Part shown: piece after piece, positions 47,101-60,700 of the stretch
Layout: each line of letters opens with the position of its first letter
Position numbering within the stretch: position 1 is the stretch's first letter
Source: Anaeramoeba flamelloides
Lineage: Eukaryota; Metamonada; Anaeramoebidae
DNA length: 64,000 nucleotides
Assembly (NCBI GenBank): GCA_027625915.1
Contig: JANTQA010000044.1
Coordinates: 806,001-870,000 of the forward strand
Direction of reading: 5' to 3'
Program-made: the position numbers and the translations under genes
The notes under the pieces: generated by a model
Database searches by the model: none
The model's input: the letters and a program-made list of their open reading frames with translations, nothing else
What the model was told of the DNA's origin: nothing

Positions 47101-47743
47101 ATAATTGGATTACTCTTTAAGGTGCTGAGATTAAAAATGTTTTCCTGTCAAGTTTTTTTTCTTTTATTTTTTTAAAGCCAAAAGAAACTTTTTTTCTTTT
47201 ATTTTAAAATTTCAAAAAAAAGTACTCAAGAAATAAACCCCTCTTTATATCGACATTTCTATTTTAAAAAATATCAAAGACTAAATACTTTGTATTTTAA
47301 CGGACTAAAAGTGAAGTTTTTAATTTAAGTTCCTGTTTTTGGAGAAAGAACAAATTTGGAGTAAAAATGATGTTCTAATTAAAAAAAAAAATAATTTCTA
47401 AACTTTTTTTTTGCATACTAACAAAAAACGTGTCTGGTTTTCCTTGATAAAACTCTTTTTTGGTTCTGAGGGGCAATATTGTTTGGTGGTTAAAGGCAAA
47501 TAAAAAAAAGAAGTAAACAATAAATTTAAAAGTTAGAACATCTTGAATAATATAGAATGAATATTAACAAGATCAAAATCAGAACAAAAACTTTGAAAAG
47601 GATGAACTCAATATTCATCTAAAAAATTAAATTTTGTTCAAAATTGTTTGAAAACAAAAGTATTTGTATTTGTTGTTTTGGTGAAAATAGATTTTAAAAT
47701 TGTGAAATCAAGAGAATCATTCGGAAAAAAATATTTTTTGACA
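44106..47743. other. Gene-poor region before the BEACH gene
   Basis: 44690-44880 is an inverted relative of 13050-13215. 44860-45480 is an inverted family K copy. 45963-46084 is an orphan exon-like frame (separate entry). The remainder to 47743, including the presumed promoter of the BEACH gene, shows no recognisable element. Confidence 0.45.
45963..46084 (+). CDS. Orphan exon-like segment
   Basis: After a TTATATTTCAG acceptor a 40-codon frame begins KRSDPFLLGFWIKLEKLKFA and ends ISESIYEQ at a GTAACA donor, in phase 0. The same frame beyond the donor still reads like protein but has stops. No neighbouring exons were found, so it may be one exon of a broken or distant gene. Not recognised. 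Confidence 0.3.
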
Positions 47744-50700
47744 ATGTCTTTTTTAAAAAAAGTTTTTCATAAACGTAAAACTTTCCCTGAAAAGAGAGCA
47801 ACAAATGTAGAACAGAACCAACAGAAAAACAACGAAGAACAAAATTTCCAAATAATTGACAAAACACCACCCGAATTAATGAATCTTCTAGATCAAATTC
47901 TCCAAAGCGAAGGACAAGTGAAAAAAGAAAAAAAAAAAGAAAAAGAACAGGAACAAGAACAAGAACAAGAGAAAGAAAAAGAACAAGAACAAGAACAAGA
48001 ACAAGAAGAAGAAGAAAACTATTTTCGCTTAGTTGATATGATCCATTCCAATTATATTGAAAAGTCTGCTTCCTTAAAGAATTGTGTCTGTTTCCAACCA
48101 ATTTGTGAAATCTTAACCAAGTTCTTTGTAAACCAGTTTAAGAATCATCAAAGCACGATTCAATATTTAATGAAGGAACAAAACCAAACAAAATTATTAC
48201 AAGCACTAATTGGTCTCTCAAGGTCTTCTGATAGTTTTGAAAAATTTCAAAACAAAAAACTTTTAAAAACCTTAATTAAAATTCTTTCTCTCTTTAAATT
48301 TGAAAAAACAAAATCCAAAAAAGAAACACAAAAAGTTTTTCGTAAGTCATACATAACTGATTTTTTTCTTTTTTTTTCTTCAAATTTTTTGATTTGTTTT
48401 GGTCGACTTTATTCACAAATATTTTTCCATTCGTAAATTCAATAAGTGTTCCAAAACAAACCAAAACAAAAAAAAAACAGTCGTTCTTATTTTAACGATC
48501 AAAAAACAATTTCTTTCAAAATTTTTTATTTGACTTCTTTGGAAATTAAAACTTGTTCGTCGACTAACAGCCAAATCACTTTGATCAAATTTCCGAGAAT
48601 TTCTGGAGAACTTTGTCAAATACAGAATTTTATTATTTCATCAAAAATCTTTGTATTTTTTTCCATCTCAAATAAGAGTATCTTTTTCAAGTTATTTTGT
48701 TAATGAATGGTTTGTTTTTATAAGTTCAACAAACAGATAAATCGTAATTCTTGCTCGGCTATTTGAAATTAAATAGGGCAAAATTTCAAAAGATTATCAT
48801 TTAATTCGTGAATCATTCTTTTCATTTTAGGATTGTTTGTTCAACTCTCGGGTTATTAGTAGACACAATAAAAAAATACCAAACAAACAAACAAAAAAAC
48901 AGTGATCACAATTTACAGTCTTTTTCTTTAGATACCCAATCTAAAAGAGAAAAGAAATTTAAGAGTAAACATAGTGAAAATTTTTTACCCATTTATTATT
49001 GGAATGTCAACCAAAAAAAAAAAATAACTCTTTTTTTGGGTTTGCCACGCTTATAAGAAAGTGAGGGCTTCGTGAGTAAAGGAAATTCGAGAAATGAAGG
49101 GCAAGAAATATAATTACATGCTTGGCAACAAATACACAATTCTTGCCTACTCTCATACCTAGACGGGAAAGAATTTTACAATAATGTGAACAGTTGTATC
49201 ACGAAATTATTCACACTTTGGGTAAATTGAATTTAAATCTGCTAACAAACCAAAAAAAAAAAAAAATCTTTTTTTTGCTGCTCCTGCCTTCTCTTTATTT
49301 GAGTCATAAATGGTGTAAAATTTTCATCACTTGTTTATTTTTTTTTTTTTTTTGACCGAACAATTTCAATTCACAAATTAAAATTGTTCTCTTTTTATTC
49401 GAATGTGGTTAGTATTATTTTTTGTGTTGATATATTTTGGTTTGGCAAGCAATTCTTAACGAAGAACAATTAAAAAAAGATCATGTGCTATTTGAATTAT
49501 AAATGTGGATAAATTTTCTACATGATCGTCTTTTTTTTTTTTTTTACTCATAAAAAACCAAGTACATACCGTTAATAAAGAAATAAATTCAACAAATTTT
49601 TCAATCTACTTTCTGACAAAAAAAATATAAAAAAGATCTAAAAATTTAAATTCTTTATTCTCTACTGTTATTTTCCAATTAATAAATGAAAATTTTTATT
49701 TCAAGTTCCAAAATGAATATTAATTAAAGCTACAATCAAATTAGCAGAGTAAAAATTTTGTCTTAGAGTTAACTAATGAAGTTTAATTTATTGGCTAAAA
49801 ATATCATTTCTAAAAGATATTGTAAAGATCTTTGGATTTTCTTCAACTTATAAATTAGAAAAATATTTTGGAATGTGAACTAGCCATTGTGGAAAAAAAG
49901 TGAAACTGGAAAAAAAGTTCAGCACGTTTTTTAATTGTGAACCTTACTGAAAATGAAAAGTAAAATCAATTAAAAGAAGAAACCAATTAAATTCAAATAA
50001 TAATCCATTATATTATTTTCAATCAAAACAACAAACACATTTTAAATCTACTTTCTTATCGAAATTCAAGGTGTGGTTTTGGAGATCTCAAAAATAGTCA
50101 ATTTTTTGAACAAATTTTTAATAATTGATCAATCAAAGAAAAGCCCAAACCAAATGATAGTATTAAAAAAACTGTTATTGTGGCGAATACTTCATTTTGT
50201 CTTTATTTATTTATTTATTATTTTTTTCACTGATCTTAATTTGAATTTTCAGTAATGTTCCCAATTAAAAACCGGGTTTCACTTTTTTTCCTGTTTGACT
50301 TTTTTTCCACAAGGGTAAAAATTTTCATTTTTTAATTGGAAAATAAGAGTATCTTTCGCGACAATTTCGGTTTTTTTATTCTTTCTAATTTCCAGTAATC
50401 ACCAACACCAAAAATAATATGAACCCACATGTGAATATTAAAAATTGAATGAGAATTGTTGATCAATAAACTAATAAAAAAAAAAAATTCAAAGATAATA
50501 AACTGAAATATTTTTTGCTTCTTGTGTGAAAACAGAATTAAAAATCAATTAATTTGGAATCGAATGGAGAGTTACTCATTGGAATTTGAATTTAACAAGG
50601 CTAAAAAAGTTCATAAACTCCGTTTTCTGATCATAAGATATTGATACAAAATAGATTTGATTTGAAAAACGAAATGCCTTGAAATACTACAATTTTTTGA

Positions 50701-53700
50701 AAAACTAAAGGTATTTATTTATTGTTTTTTTTAGAATAATTTTTTTGGAAAACAACCATTTCAATTTCAAATTATTAAGGATAAAACGTTATTTAGTTGA
50801 GAGTAGGACTGGAATACACCGTATTTAATTGCTTTTTTTGAAGTAAAAATTTTCTTTTAAAAATTTAACCATTTAATAGACATTCGGGATTTGGTACTCA
50901 TTTTCATTCATTAGATTTACCTTTTTGCGATTATTTATTACCAAGTGGGGTTTAAAAATCACAAATACACATCGAAATAACACCATTTGTAACTTGAATG
51001 ATTGGTAGTAGTTATATTTTATCTTTTTTTTTTTTTTTTGGTTGAAGAAAATAACAAAAAAAATAAGAAATTTATTGTTACAACTCATAGAAAGCTTAGT
51101 TTAATTCCAATTTTCGGTTTATTTTATTTTTTTTTTTGGTGAGGTGTGTTCCACTCCGTACAGAAAAAAAGGAGATCTATTTTTTCAAGAAAAAAATTCA
51201 ATGGAAATTTCAATTTTTGAAGAAATAATAAAATAGTTTTTCTTTATTAATTTGAATTTTGGAGAAAACCAACCGATTTCATCACCTTTGGACTGATCTT
51301 AAAATTATATTAGTGAAAAAAATCCCGGACACAATTTTTAATTGGGAATATTAGGTAAATTGTTGTGTAATTTCTTTTATTTAAAATCAAATACATTTTT
51401 TATAAGAATCAAACTTTAAAAATTTCATTCACAATCTTATTAGAATGATGATTAATGGAATTAAATTTAAATATTAATCAATTTTTATCGTATGACCTTC
51501 CTCTAAAAAAGATAGTTTAATCTCTCAAAACGATATAAAAACACAATCTTATTGAATTAATTTTTAACCAAGAGAGTTTGAAATTATTTTCATTATTTAA
51601 TAACTGTGGAATCTCTGGATGTGAACTTAAATTCCTTTTTAGAAATTTACACATAAGAACGATCTAGAGTATAATTCACAATTTTTCAATCATAAAACAG
51701 AAACTAAATTAATTTCTAAACTAAAGTTAAATATTTTTAATTATTTTGATAAAATAAAGTATGTTAATTGTCAAAAATGACATCTTATCTAAAATATCAA
51801 AAATTCTCGACTTGTTGCAAAATTAGCAAACCTGAAAATGATCAATGATATCAGTTAATGCAACCAGGAAAGAGTGCCAAGACATACTAATAAATATCTG
51901 TATGGGTTTTAAATTTCTCCGTTTCGGAACTTTTTGATAAATTTTGATATTTATACGATAATATGCAAACTGAGCGCCCGGTGATCAGGGTTAATGCAAG
52001 AAAAAAAGAGAATTGATTAGAAATAAAAGCAAAAAAAGTGAAACAGGTTTTTGAATTGGAAAACCTGAAAATGAAAACTAAGATCAATTAATAAAAAAAA
52101 AAAGAAAAAAAAAAGATATTAATCACAATAGAAATTTTTGAAATACAACTTCTTCTTGTCTAGGGTTTTCTTCAATTAAATGATTGCTAAACATTTCATT
52201 GATTGAGAAAATGTTACTTAACCCCAATCAAAAATTTTTGACATCACCAAAATTCAATTTTTGAAAAAAAAAAATATTATTTAATCAATTCTTGAAGAAA
52301 TACCAAATTAGAACCACTAACTAATTGATATTTTAACAATTATTATTAAATCAAAAATACCCTAAAACAACTAATAAATGATTATAAATCGAAAAAAAAA
52401 AAAATCTATTTGATCAAATTTTGGATTGAGCACAACAAAAAAATGTATTGGCAGATTTATTTACATTATACGAACAATTATTGATCGATCAAAGTTTAGA
52501 CACCATCAACAAATCTTATTTTTTTTTTTTTCAATTTAAAATATCCCAACTTTAACTAAATACCAATCATTCGAAAAAAAATTTTCTAGATCTCAGTCAA
52601 GCAGAGTAGCAATTGAAAAAGAAAAAATGAAACCAAAACAAAAAACTAAAAAGAAAAAAAAATGATTTTCAAATATATTTCAAAAATTTCAAAATTATTT
52701 CCAATTTCAATGAAATTCTATTATTGTTAATCTTTTAACGATTTTAAACGTAACAAAAATTCTAGAATTCGATTGAATTTTTAGTTAATGATATGAAGTT
52801 TCAAAAAACCCCTTTATCTGTCCAAGAGAGAATTTTGAAGTGAATAAAATAATAAATTCTACTCTAACAGACAAATAAAGATACCATTAGAAACATTTTA
52901 AACTTTATTTAGTTTTCTTTTATGAAATTGAAATAAAGGAATATGAAAAAAAAAAAAAATGAAAGGATAAAAAATGAAAAAGAAAAAAAATGAAAGAATA
53001 AAAAATGAAAAAGAAAAAAAACAATTAACAAATTGACTTTTGAAAAATTTAAAAAAAAATTCATTGTTTATTAGAGAAATAAAAAGCAGTCTACGACCAC
53101 GCCTTTCAAATATAAACCAAACCAATAACATTCCAAATTTAGATGTGTTGTTATCATCATTATTATTCTAAAATTTTGTTTTCTCTCAAAAAAGCATTAG
53201 ATGAAAAATTTTTATATTTTCTTTTCTTTTAATAAAAATGTTATAATAAATTAATTCTTTTTATTAACTTTCATTTCCTTTAACTTTTCATTTTTGTAAA
53301 AATAAATAGAAAATTTGATCCTTTTACTTCAAAATATAAGTGAAAAAAAAGCAGAAGAAATTATTGAAAAGAACTATCTTCGTGATTTATTCCAGTTAAT
53401 TGAACTACCAGGAATTGCTATTTATTTAATAGGCTTCCTCAATGGGCAATACAACGAAGAATTGGAATCGAATATAATTGAAAATGAAATCTTTAAATTT
53501 CTATTGAAGCAATTGAAAAAAAAAATAGTCAAATCAAGCATTGATAGATATATAATTATATTAAAAACAATAATTATTTGCATTGAACAGTCATCAAGAA
53601 ACAATTCAAATGAGTTAATGAATGAATTCCGGAAAAATAATGGTTGGGATATACTTGAAAATAGTTTGTTAGAATATTTTACAAATGGCGAACCAGATTT

Positions 53701-54702
53701 AAATGGTGCACAAGGAATTTATCAATTATTAAAACAATTCACTCTAATAGGACTTTCAAATGAAAAACAAGAAACAAAAACGAAAACAAACCCAAATCTC
53801 CAAACAAAAAATGAAGAAATACCAGAATTTCTAATCCAAAACACAGCATGCTTTTCAATGATCATTCAAATATTTAATAAATTAAAAAGAAAAAAAAAAA
53901 ATAATAGTGAATTGGTCAAAAATAATTTGCAAATTATTTCCGACTTATTAACAAGCCATAAAAGAAATTTAACAATAGCCAAAGGAATACCATCCTTTTT
54001 AAGCATTTTTGAACATTTCGATAAAAATACCAAAGAAATTAAAATTGGGCTAATGAATCTATTATTTGAAACAAGAAGTAATTATAAGAAAAAAATAACA
54101 AATTAACTATTAAATTATTTAAAATGATTTTCCAACATTTGAAAAACCGAAATTACCCAACAACAAATAACATTATCTTAAATTTTGTCAATGATCGTTT
54201 ATTAAACGGTCAATTAAATTCAAAATTTATTGAATCAATAAATTTAATTCCATTATTAATAAATCAATTAAAATTATTAGTTAAAATGGAAAAAAAAGAA
54301 TTAAAAAAAATTGAAAAAAAAAATTCCAAATTAATAATTAATATTTTGATAAAATTATTTAAATTAAATCCTGAAAGTTATGATAAATTTAAAAATTTAA
54401 ATGGGTTTAAAATTTTATTAAAGTTAATAAAAAAAAATAAATTAAAATTATTAGTATTCCAATTGATTGAAACAATTATCATTTATGACAGTCAGAATAA
54501 ATTACATGAATTTGGTTTATTTTTAAAGTGCTTCTTTAATTTATCTCAAAAAAAAACCATCACAACCATTCGTTTTTTAGAAGTATTTATTAAAATCCAT
54601 GAAAACAATACTATTTTACAAAATACATTTAGGGATTTATTAGGTTTTGAAAAAACAATAGAATTTATCTTTCATTTAATACAATTAAATTATGATAACG
54701 AA

Positions 54703-54751
<49 letters not shown>

Positions 54752-57700
54752 TGAATAATAAGAATAATAATACTAATAAAAACAAAAATAACAACAACAA
54801 TACTGACATTGATAAACCAAAAAAAACAAATATTAATAGATCTAAAATACTTAAAAATAACCATGAATTAAATTATCAAATATTTGAAAAATTGATTAAT
54901 TTTTTCAAAATTTTAATAAACGAATCATCTATTAATCAAAATTATTTTAAAGAAAATATTTCAAAATTATTCTTGAATAAAATCATTGAATGTCAGTTAA
55001 TCAATTCAAATTATCTTTTTAAAATACTCATAATGCTATTACAGTTTTCTTATAATAATTTAAATAATAATATAATTCTCTCCTCCCCTATAAAAACCAC
55101 AATAAAAATTTTAAATGATTCAAATCTTAATAAAAATTTAGTAATTGAAGAAAAAATTAATATTTATCAAATATTATTATTGTTAAGTAGATCTTCTTTT
55201 ATAAATTGTAAAATTTTGTCAAAACTTAATTTACTTGATTTATTAATAAAAGAATTAGAAACTGATTCAACGATCTTCAAAAAATTAATATTGAAAATAT
55301 TTTCTTTTATTGGTAATCAATATATTTCTTTTAATGATATAACCAAATTCCTTTCTTTCTTTAAAAAAGATAATAATGTAAATAATAAGTTATTATATGA
55401 ATGTTTGTATAATTTGATTCATTTAAATTTAAACCCTAATCATTATTTTATTTTTAATTTAGCTAATCAAAAAAAGCCATCAATCAAAATTAATAAAATA
55501 AGTTATAATTTAAAAAATGGTACAAGTTATTCCTTTTGGTTTAAATATAATGATGATAGACAAATATCAATAAGGGAAAAAGATAACAAACACAATGATA
55601 ACTATAATAATAACAACAACCACAATAATGATGGCAATAATAACAATCAAAAAAAACCCAACAATAATGATGATAGCAATAACAATGAAAACAACAACAG
55701 TAAGGATAAAAATGACAACAGCACTAATAAAAACAACCACAATAACAAAATTCATTTATTTAGTAAAAATTTAGAGAATGAAAAACAAATATTTAGTTTA
55801 TATATTATTAATAACAAATTAAATTATTGTTGTAGTGAAAAGAATAATTATTGTTTTAATAAGTATCAATTTAATAATAATAATTGGTATCATATTATAA
55901 TTAATGAAAATTTTGTTAAAAATGAATTAAATTCATTAACATTATTTATCAATGGTGAATTGATTGAAAAAATTAAAATACAAAATAATAATTTGAATTA
56001 TCAAGATTTAAATAATTTTAAATTTCATTTTGGTTCTTCAAATTTCCAGGATGGTAAAGAACAAACATATAATATTACTTGGTTTTTGTCAAATTTTTAT
56101 TTTTTTAATACTGAATTAACAAAAGAAATCATTTTACAAATATATTTATTGGGAAATAATTATTATGGATCTTTTAATAATTTGGAAAAAAAAAATATTT
56201 TGTATTATTTAAAATTAAATAATTTAAATTTAAAAAATTTTTATTTAAAATTAACCAAATTACAAATTGATTTCAAAAAAATTAATTTAATTTTCAACCA
56301 AACCACTGAAGATTTAAAACAAATATCAAAATCAAAATTAATTTTAGGTTTATCACCACTTAACAATCAAAATATATCACTAAACAATAGAAATAAAAAA
56401 ATTGAAATACAATTCCAAGATCTCGAAATTTATCAAAAAACTGGATTTAAGGATCAATTACTCAAAAATGATTATTTTATTTATTTTCTAACTTTAATAG
56501 AAAATTGTGATAACAGTATTAATTTTCTTTATTTATTAAAATCTTTATTTTATTTAATTAATGATAATTCAAATAACAACAAAAACAATAATTCAAATAA
56601 TCAATATTCGGAAAATAATCAATTTAATTTGATTCAATTATTAAATTATTTTTTGAAAATTAAAAATAATTTAATCAACAAAGAAATTATTAATGTTTTA
56701 TTCCAATTTTTAGGAATGGATCATAAGGAAACACAATATTCTTTATTTTTAAAAATAAATTTTTTAAATGAAATAATATTAGATCGAGAAATTTGGAAAA
56801 ATTTAAATGAAAATTTGCAAGAATTAATTTATCAAAATTTAATTTATTTTATTCAACTTAATCGTTGGGTTGAAATTAATTATAATGAATTAATAAAAAT
56901 AGATTTTTTAAAAAAAATATTATTAATATTTCGAGAAAATAATTTAAATATTAAATTTGTTGTAAAAATTTTTAATATAATAAATTATATATTTAATTCA
57001 AAAGCATTATATAATGAAAAAACAGATTTAATTTTATTGATCGAAATGACTACTTATTTGATTAATTTAAAAAAAACAAAACGCCAGATTGAAGAATTTA
57101 ATAAAATTGAAAAATATAATTTTTTCCTCGTTAAACCAAATAAAGATATACATTTATTAAGTGACGAAGGTTTAAATTCCGATTACCCAATGATAATTAA
57201 AATAATCAATTCTTTATTAATATTAATTCATAAAATAATTGATAAAAAATTACCCGAAAGTTTTTTCCAATTGTTCGATAATAATTTAATTGCTAATTTG
57301 TTAAATAATAATTTGCATCATTCAATCACAACAAATATCTTGAATATTATTTGCTATTTAATTAAAAATAATAACATTAACAATAACAATAACCTTGATC
57401 TTAACATTAATAAAAATAAAAACAATAATTTAATTAATCAAAAAAATTATCATTTTTTTTATTTATTAAATAATCATTTAATGAATTGTAATTATCAAAT
57501 GGACATTTTTATTACTCTATTTAGATTGTTATTTCAAAAAACAATCGACCCCTATAGTAAAATTCTTCTAAAGGCTAATTTATTTTCTAAATTTAAAAAT
57601 GAATTAATGAACAAAGAAAAAATTAATGATCTAAATTTATTAAGTTTTTCTTATATTATAAATTTATTAAAATTAACTCATAAAAAATATTTATTTAATT

Positions 57701-60700
57701 TAATTAATAACAATTTTATCCAGAATAAAGATAAAGATAATGATAATGATAATACTACGAATGAAGATGATAATGATAAAAAAAAAAATAATAATGATAA
57801 TAATAAAAATGACATTGATGATGAGGAAGAAAATAACAAACAAATGATTGATTTAACAAAATGGGAAATCTGTTTTGAAGAGATTTTAGAAATTTTTATC
57901 ATAATTTTTAAAAAATCTAAAAACAGTAAACAATTTATTATGAATAAAAATTTTTTTAATCAACTTTTTATTTTATTTTTCTCTAAAGAAAGTTTTAATT
58001 TTTTAACTAATAAAGATATTATAAAAAGTCATTATATAAACCAATTATTAATAAACTTTTATAATAACGAAAAAAAATATAATACATCTAATGAGAATGA
58101 AAGCAATATAAATTTAAAAGAAAAACAAAAAACATTAAATCAATTCTTATTAAATAATAAAATCAATCATTCAATTTTGAATTTTTTTAATAATTTAATC
58201 ATTCACTCCATGGAAAATTTCAATAATCCAATGATTTTAATCCAAAAATTTATAAATAATTTACCTTCATTTTATTATCCAAAAATAAAAAAAAAATTTA
58301 AACAACGATTAATAGTAAATTTAATCGAACAAGTTCAAATCAAAATCTTGAACAAATCAAAAAAAACACACCCAACATTTTTACAAAAATTTAACATGAT
58401 TTTAGTATCTATAGAAAATTCTATTAAAAATGAGACTATTACCCAAAAGGAACAATCAAAAATATTGAATTCCTTAGCAAAATTCTTTGAAACTATAACC
58501 CAAATAAGTGAAGATCATTTAATTATTATTCAAGAAAAACCAACATCCAAAATAAATTTATTACAATTTTTAGTTGAAGAAGAAGAAGAAGAAGAAGAAG
58601 AAGAAGAAAAGGAAGATGAAAAAAAAAAAGAAAAAGAAAAAATAAATAGTAAAAAAAAAAAACAAGAAGAAGAAGCAGAAACAAATAGAAACCAATTAAT
58701 TAATTTAATCTCAAAACTATTTAGTTCTTTTAGAAAAATATTTATTTGTTATATCCAATTAAATAAAAACAATGATGCAATACTAGATTATATTATAAAA
58801 CACAAAAAGATTATTTTTTATAATCAAAATTTGAATGAAAAATTTTTGAAAATTACGTTATCATTTTTATATAAATTTTTTTATTTAAATAACGAGAATA
58901 ATTTTAATAAGTCTAAATTAATTTTACAATTTTTATTTACAGAATATCCAAAAAATTTTTGAAAAAATATTTGTATATAAAAGTTCTTCAAATGAAAAAA
59001 AGAATTTCTATTTAGATTCCTTTCACGATTTTGTTTTTAATTTAAATGATTTCAATCAATATAAAACATTTAATTTCGATCCTGAAAAATATTTAAATGA
59101 TAATAAACATATTTTTAACAAATTATTTTCTAAAACTAGCAATAAATATTTTATTCTTAAAAAAACATTTGGTTTAAAGAAAAAAAAAAAGATTGAAAAT
59201 AATGTTAATGATGATAATAATGATACCAATACTATTGAGGTTGGTAATAAGAATAATGATGAGGATGAGGATGAGTATGAGGATGTGGATGAGGATGAGG
59301 ATTTTTTAAATAATGAAATAATTCTAAATTGTAAAAAAAAGAACTCAAATCCCAAAATAAATAAAGAAGATTTAAATAAAAATTTAAAAGCAAATAAAGA
59401 TTATTTATTAAATATAAAAAAAAAATATGAATTTGATTACCAATCTTTAATTTATGATTCTGGAAGATCAAAGGCCAAAACTTTACATAATTGGAAAAAA
59501 TTAAAAAACAATTATTTGAAGAAGCTAAATATTTTAATAGAAAATTCGAATAATCAAAAAACCATTCAATTTAAATTAAAATTAAATGAAAATTTTGGTA
59601 GAACCCGGAAAAGATTAGTTTTTAGTGAAAAAATTAAAAATTATAATTTAATTAAAGAAGATGAGAAAGAAAAGAAAGATGAGAAAGAATTATTAATAAA
59701 AAAAAAAGACATTAAAAAAATTGAATTGGTTATTGAAAAAGAAAAAGGAAAAGGAAAAGAAAAAGAAATGAAATTAGTTATTGAAAAAGAAAAAGAAAAA
59801 GAAAAAGAAAAAGAAAAAGAAAAAGGAAATGAAAAAGAAAAAGAAAAAGAAAAAGGAAAAGGAAATGAAAAAGAAAAAGAAAAAGAAATGGTATTAATTA
59901 TTGAAAAAGAAAAAGAAAAAGAAAAGGAAAAGGAAAAAGAAAAAGAAAAGGAAAAAGAAAAAGAAAAAGAAAAAGAAAAAGAAAAAGAAAAAGAAAAAAA
60001 TACTATTAACAAGAATAAAAAAGAAATAAGGATTGTGGAAGAAAAAAGGATAATTGATAAACAAATTCAAGATATATTTAACGAATCTAAAAAATTAAGA
60101 TTGCAAAAAATTGAAAAGATAGCTTTAGAAAAAAAAATTAATGAAGATTACTCAAATTGTTACACAATTCCAGAAAATAAAATAAACTCTTTCCTACAAA
60201 AAAATGAAAAAATTAAATCCAAATATAATTCTTCTTGCATCCTTAAATTGGAAATGAAAGATGGATTGTTATTATTAACACATCAAAATATATATTTTTT
60301 TAAAAATTTTTTTGTATCGGGAAGAGGAATAATTGGAGAAGAATATCTTTCATCGCAAGAAGGGTTCATTTATAAAAAGATACTATTAGAATCGGTTAAT
60401 GGAATTTTCAGAAGGAATTATTTAAATGATCCAAAGGCAATTGAAATATTCTATAATAATTGGAAAAAGTCATTATTATTAATCTTTAATGAAAAAAATG
60501 AAAATAGAGACAATATATTTAACGAAATCAAAGATTTGTTAATAAATGAAGATTTCATAGAAGACAATTTCCAAACTGGGGAAATAAATTATAATTATAG
60601 CGATTTTTTAAAACAAAATTTAAATTTCTTTTCCAATTCAATTTATTTTGAAACAGACTTGGAAAAAATTAAAGATTTCTGGATTAATAGAAAAATTTCC

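Larger units (their letters stand above)
48965..53309. other. Proposed 4.3 kb intron (or gap between two genes)
   Basis: Holds the inserts at 49884, 51305 and 52219. 49060-49200 is a GC-richer patch with no identified product. 50564-50644 is a 26-codon frame MESYSLEFEFNKAKKVHKLR that looks protein-like but isolated. If exons 1-3 belong to a separate gene, this is intergenic. Confidence 0.4.

Noticed and set aside
47694-48101. Minus-strand Leu/Val-rich frame
   Set aside because: Antisense of the Glu/Gln/Lys run in BEACH exon 1.
54077-54281. Intron between the two large BEACH frames
   Set aside because: GTAATT and an in-phase TTAG exist, but the removed sequence (LIPLLINQLKLL and more) reads as good armadillo-type protein; a one-base homopolymer error explains the frame change better.
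55567-55755. Minus-strand Val/Ile-rich frame resembling a membrane protein
   Set aside because: Complement of the Asn-rich codons (AAT/AAC) in the BEACH gene; an artefact.
58911-58942. Very short intron ending TTTACAG at the second BEACH frame change
   Set aside because: No donor in the needed phase lies upstream; the joined frame would be wrong. A one-base T-run difference fits better.
59641-60012. Minus-strand poly Ser-Phe frame
   Set aside because: It is the complement of the GAAAAA repeat coding the Lys-Glu run; composition is fully explained by the repeat.
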